A stretch of 13,609 nucleotides of DNA. Origin: an uncultured Collinsella sp. (GTDB lineage Bacteria; Actinomycetota; Coriobacteriia; Coriobacteriales; Coriobacteriaceae). Under the pieces are notes generated by a model, which worked only from the letters and a program-made list of their open reading frames with translations, was not told the origin of the DNA and did no database searches. This document shows positions 13,591-13,609 of this stretch, piece after piece; the stretch's first letter is position 1; every line of letters begins with the position of its first letter. A program made the translations under genes and the position numbers. The stretch spans positions 1-13,609 of the forward strand of contig USPH01000010.1 of assembly GCA_900556515.1 (NCBI GenBank), written 5' to 3'.

Positions 13591-13609
13591 CTGTCTCTTA
13601 TACACATCT
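13591..13609. other. Nextera/Tn5 adapter at contig end
   Basis: CTGTCTCTTATACACATCT is the reverse complement of the 19-base mosaic end at bases 3-21. It is library sequence and marks the artificial cut inside thrC. Confidence 0.97.

Noticed and set aside
1..13609. CRISPR array, tRNA, rRNA, integrase or transposase gene
   Set aside because: No regularly spaced direct repeats, no tRNA or rRNA signatures and no recombinase motifs were seen on either strand; the Tn5 ends are library adapter.

Overview
The window is a high-GC bacterial contig, most likely from a gut coriobacterium of the Collinsella type (Actinomycetota). That placement rests on gene content and codon style (G/C-ending codons, an anaerobic radical enzyme activase, a sucrose PTS, DegV, threonine synthase and homoserine kinase), not on a marker gene. 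Both ends are Nextera/Tn5 mosaic-end adapter (1-21 and 13591-13609), so the first and last genes are cut by the assembly and not by biology.

Left part, housekeeping and metabolism, all on +: a truncated sucrose-type PTS EIIBC permease (22-1309) and sucrose-6-phosphate hydrolase (1405-2853) form a sucrose uptake and cleavage pair. Then come a DegV lipid-binding protein (3130-3984) behind a structured leader, a pyruvate formate-lyase activating enzyme (4158-4976) behind a nested palindrome, a membrane-anchored class A beta-lactamase-like serine hydrolase (5241-6359), MTA/SAH nucleosidase (6438-7178) and the ribosome-assembly GTPase EngB/YsxC (7217-7807).

Middle part, about 7808-11280, looks like an accessory island. 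Base composition is more AT-rich, the genes are of unknown or regulatory type, and strand changes. It holds a two-gene toxin-antitoxin-like module: a DUF3990-type protein overlapped by a protein that ends in an XRE helix-turn-helix, preceded by an elaborate double palindrome. Next are a bidirectional terminator, a leftward gene for a single-pass membrane protein with CxxC/LGH repeats, and a divergent small XRE regulator whose 23-bp palindrome lies between the two promoters. About 415 bases without a gene follow, with a 111-bp nested perfect palindrome.

Right part, threonine biosynthesis on -: threonine synthase thrC (5' end cut off), a GAAA-loop hairpin, a second long nested palindrome, then homoserine kinase thrB. 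Together they convert homoserine to O-phosphohomoserine to threonine. thrB is therefore bracketed by two large palindromes of like design.

No rRNA, tRNA, CRISPR array, integrase or transposase gene was seen. The points most worth following are the DUF3990/XRE module with its operator, the divergently controlled CxxC-repeat membrane protein, the complete class A active-site motif set in the anchored hydrolase, and the family of nested palindromes.
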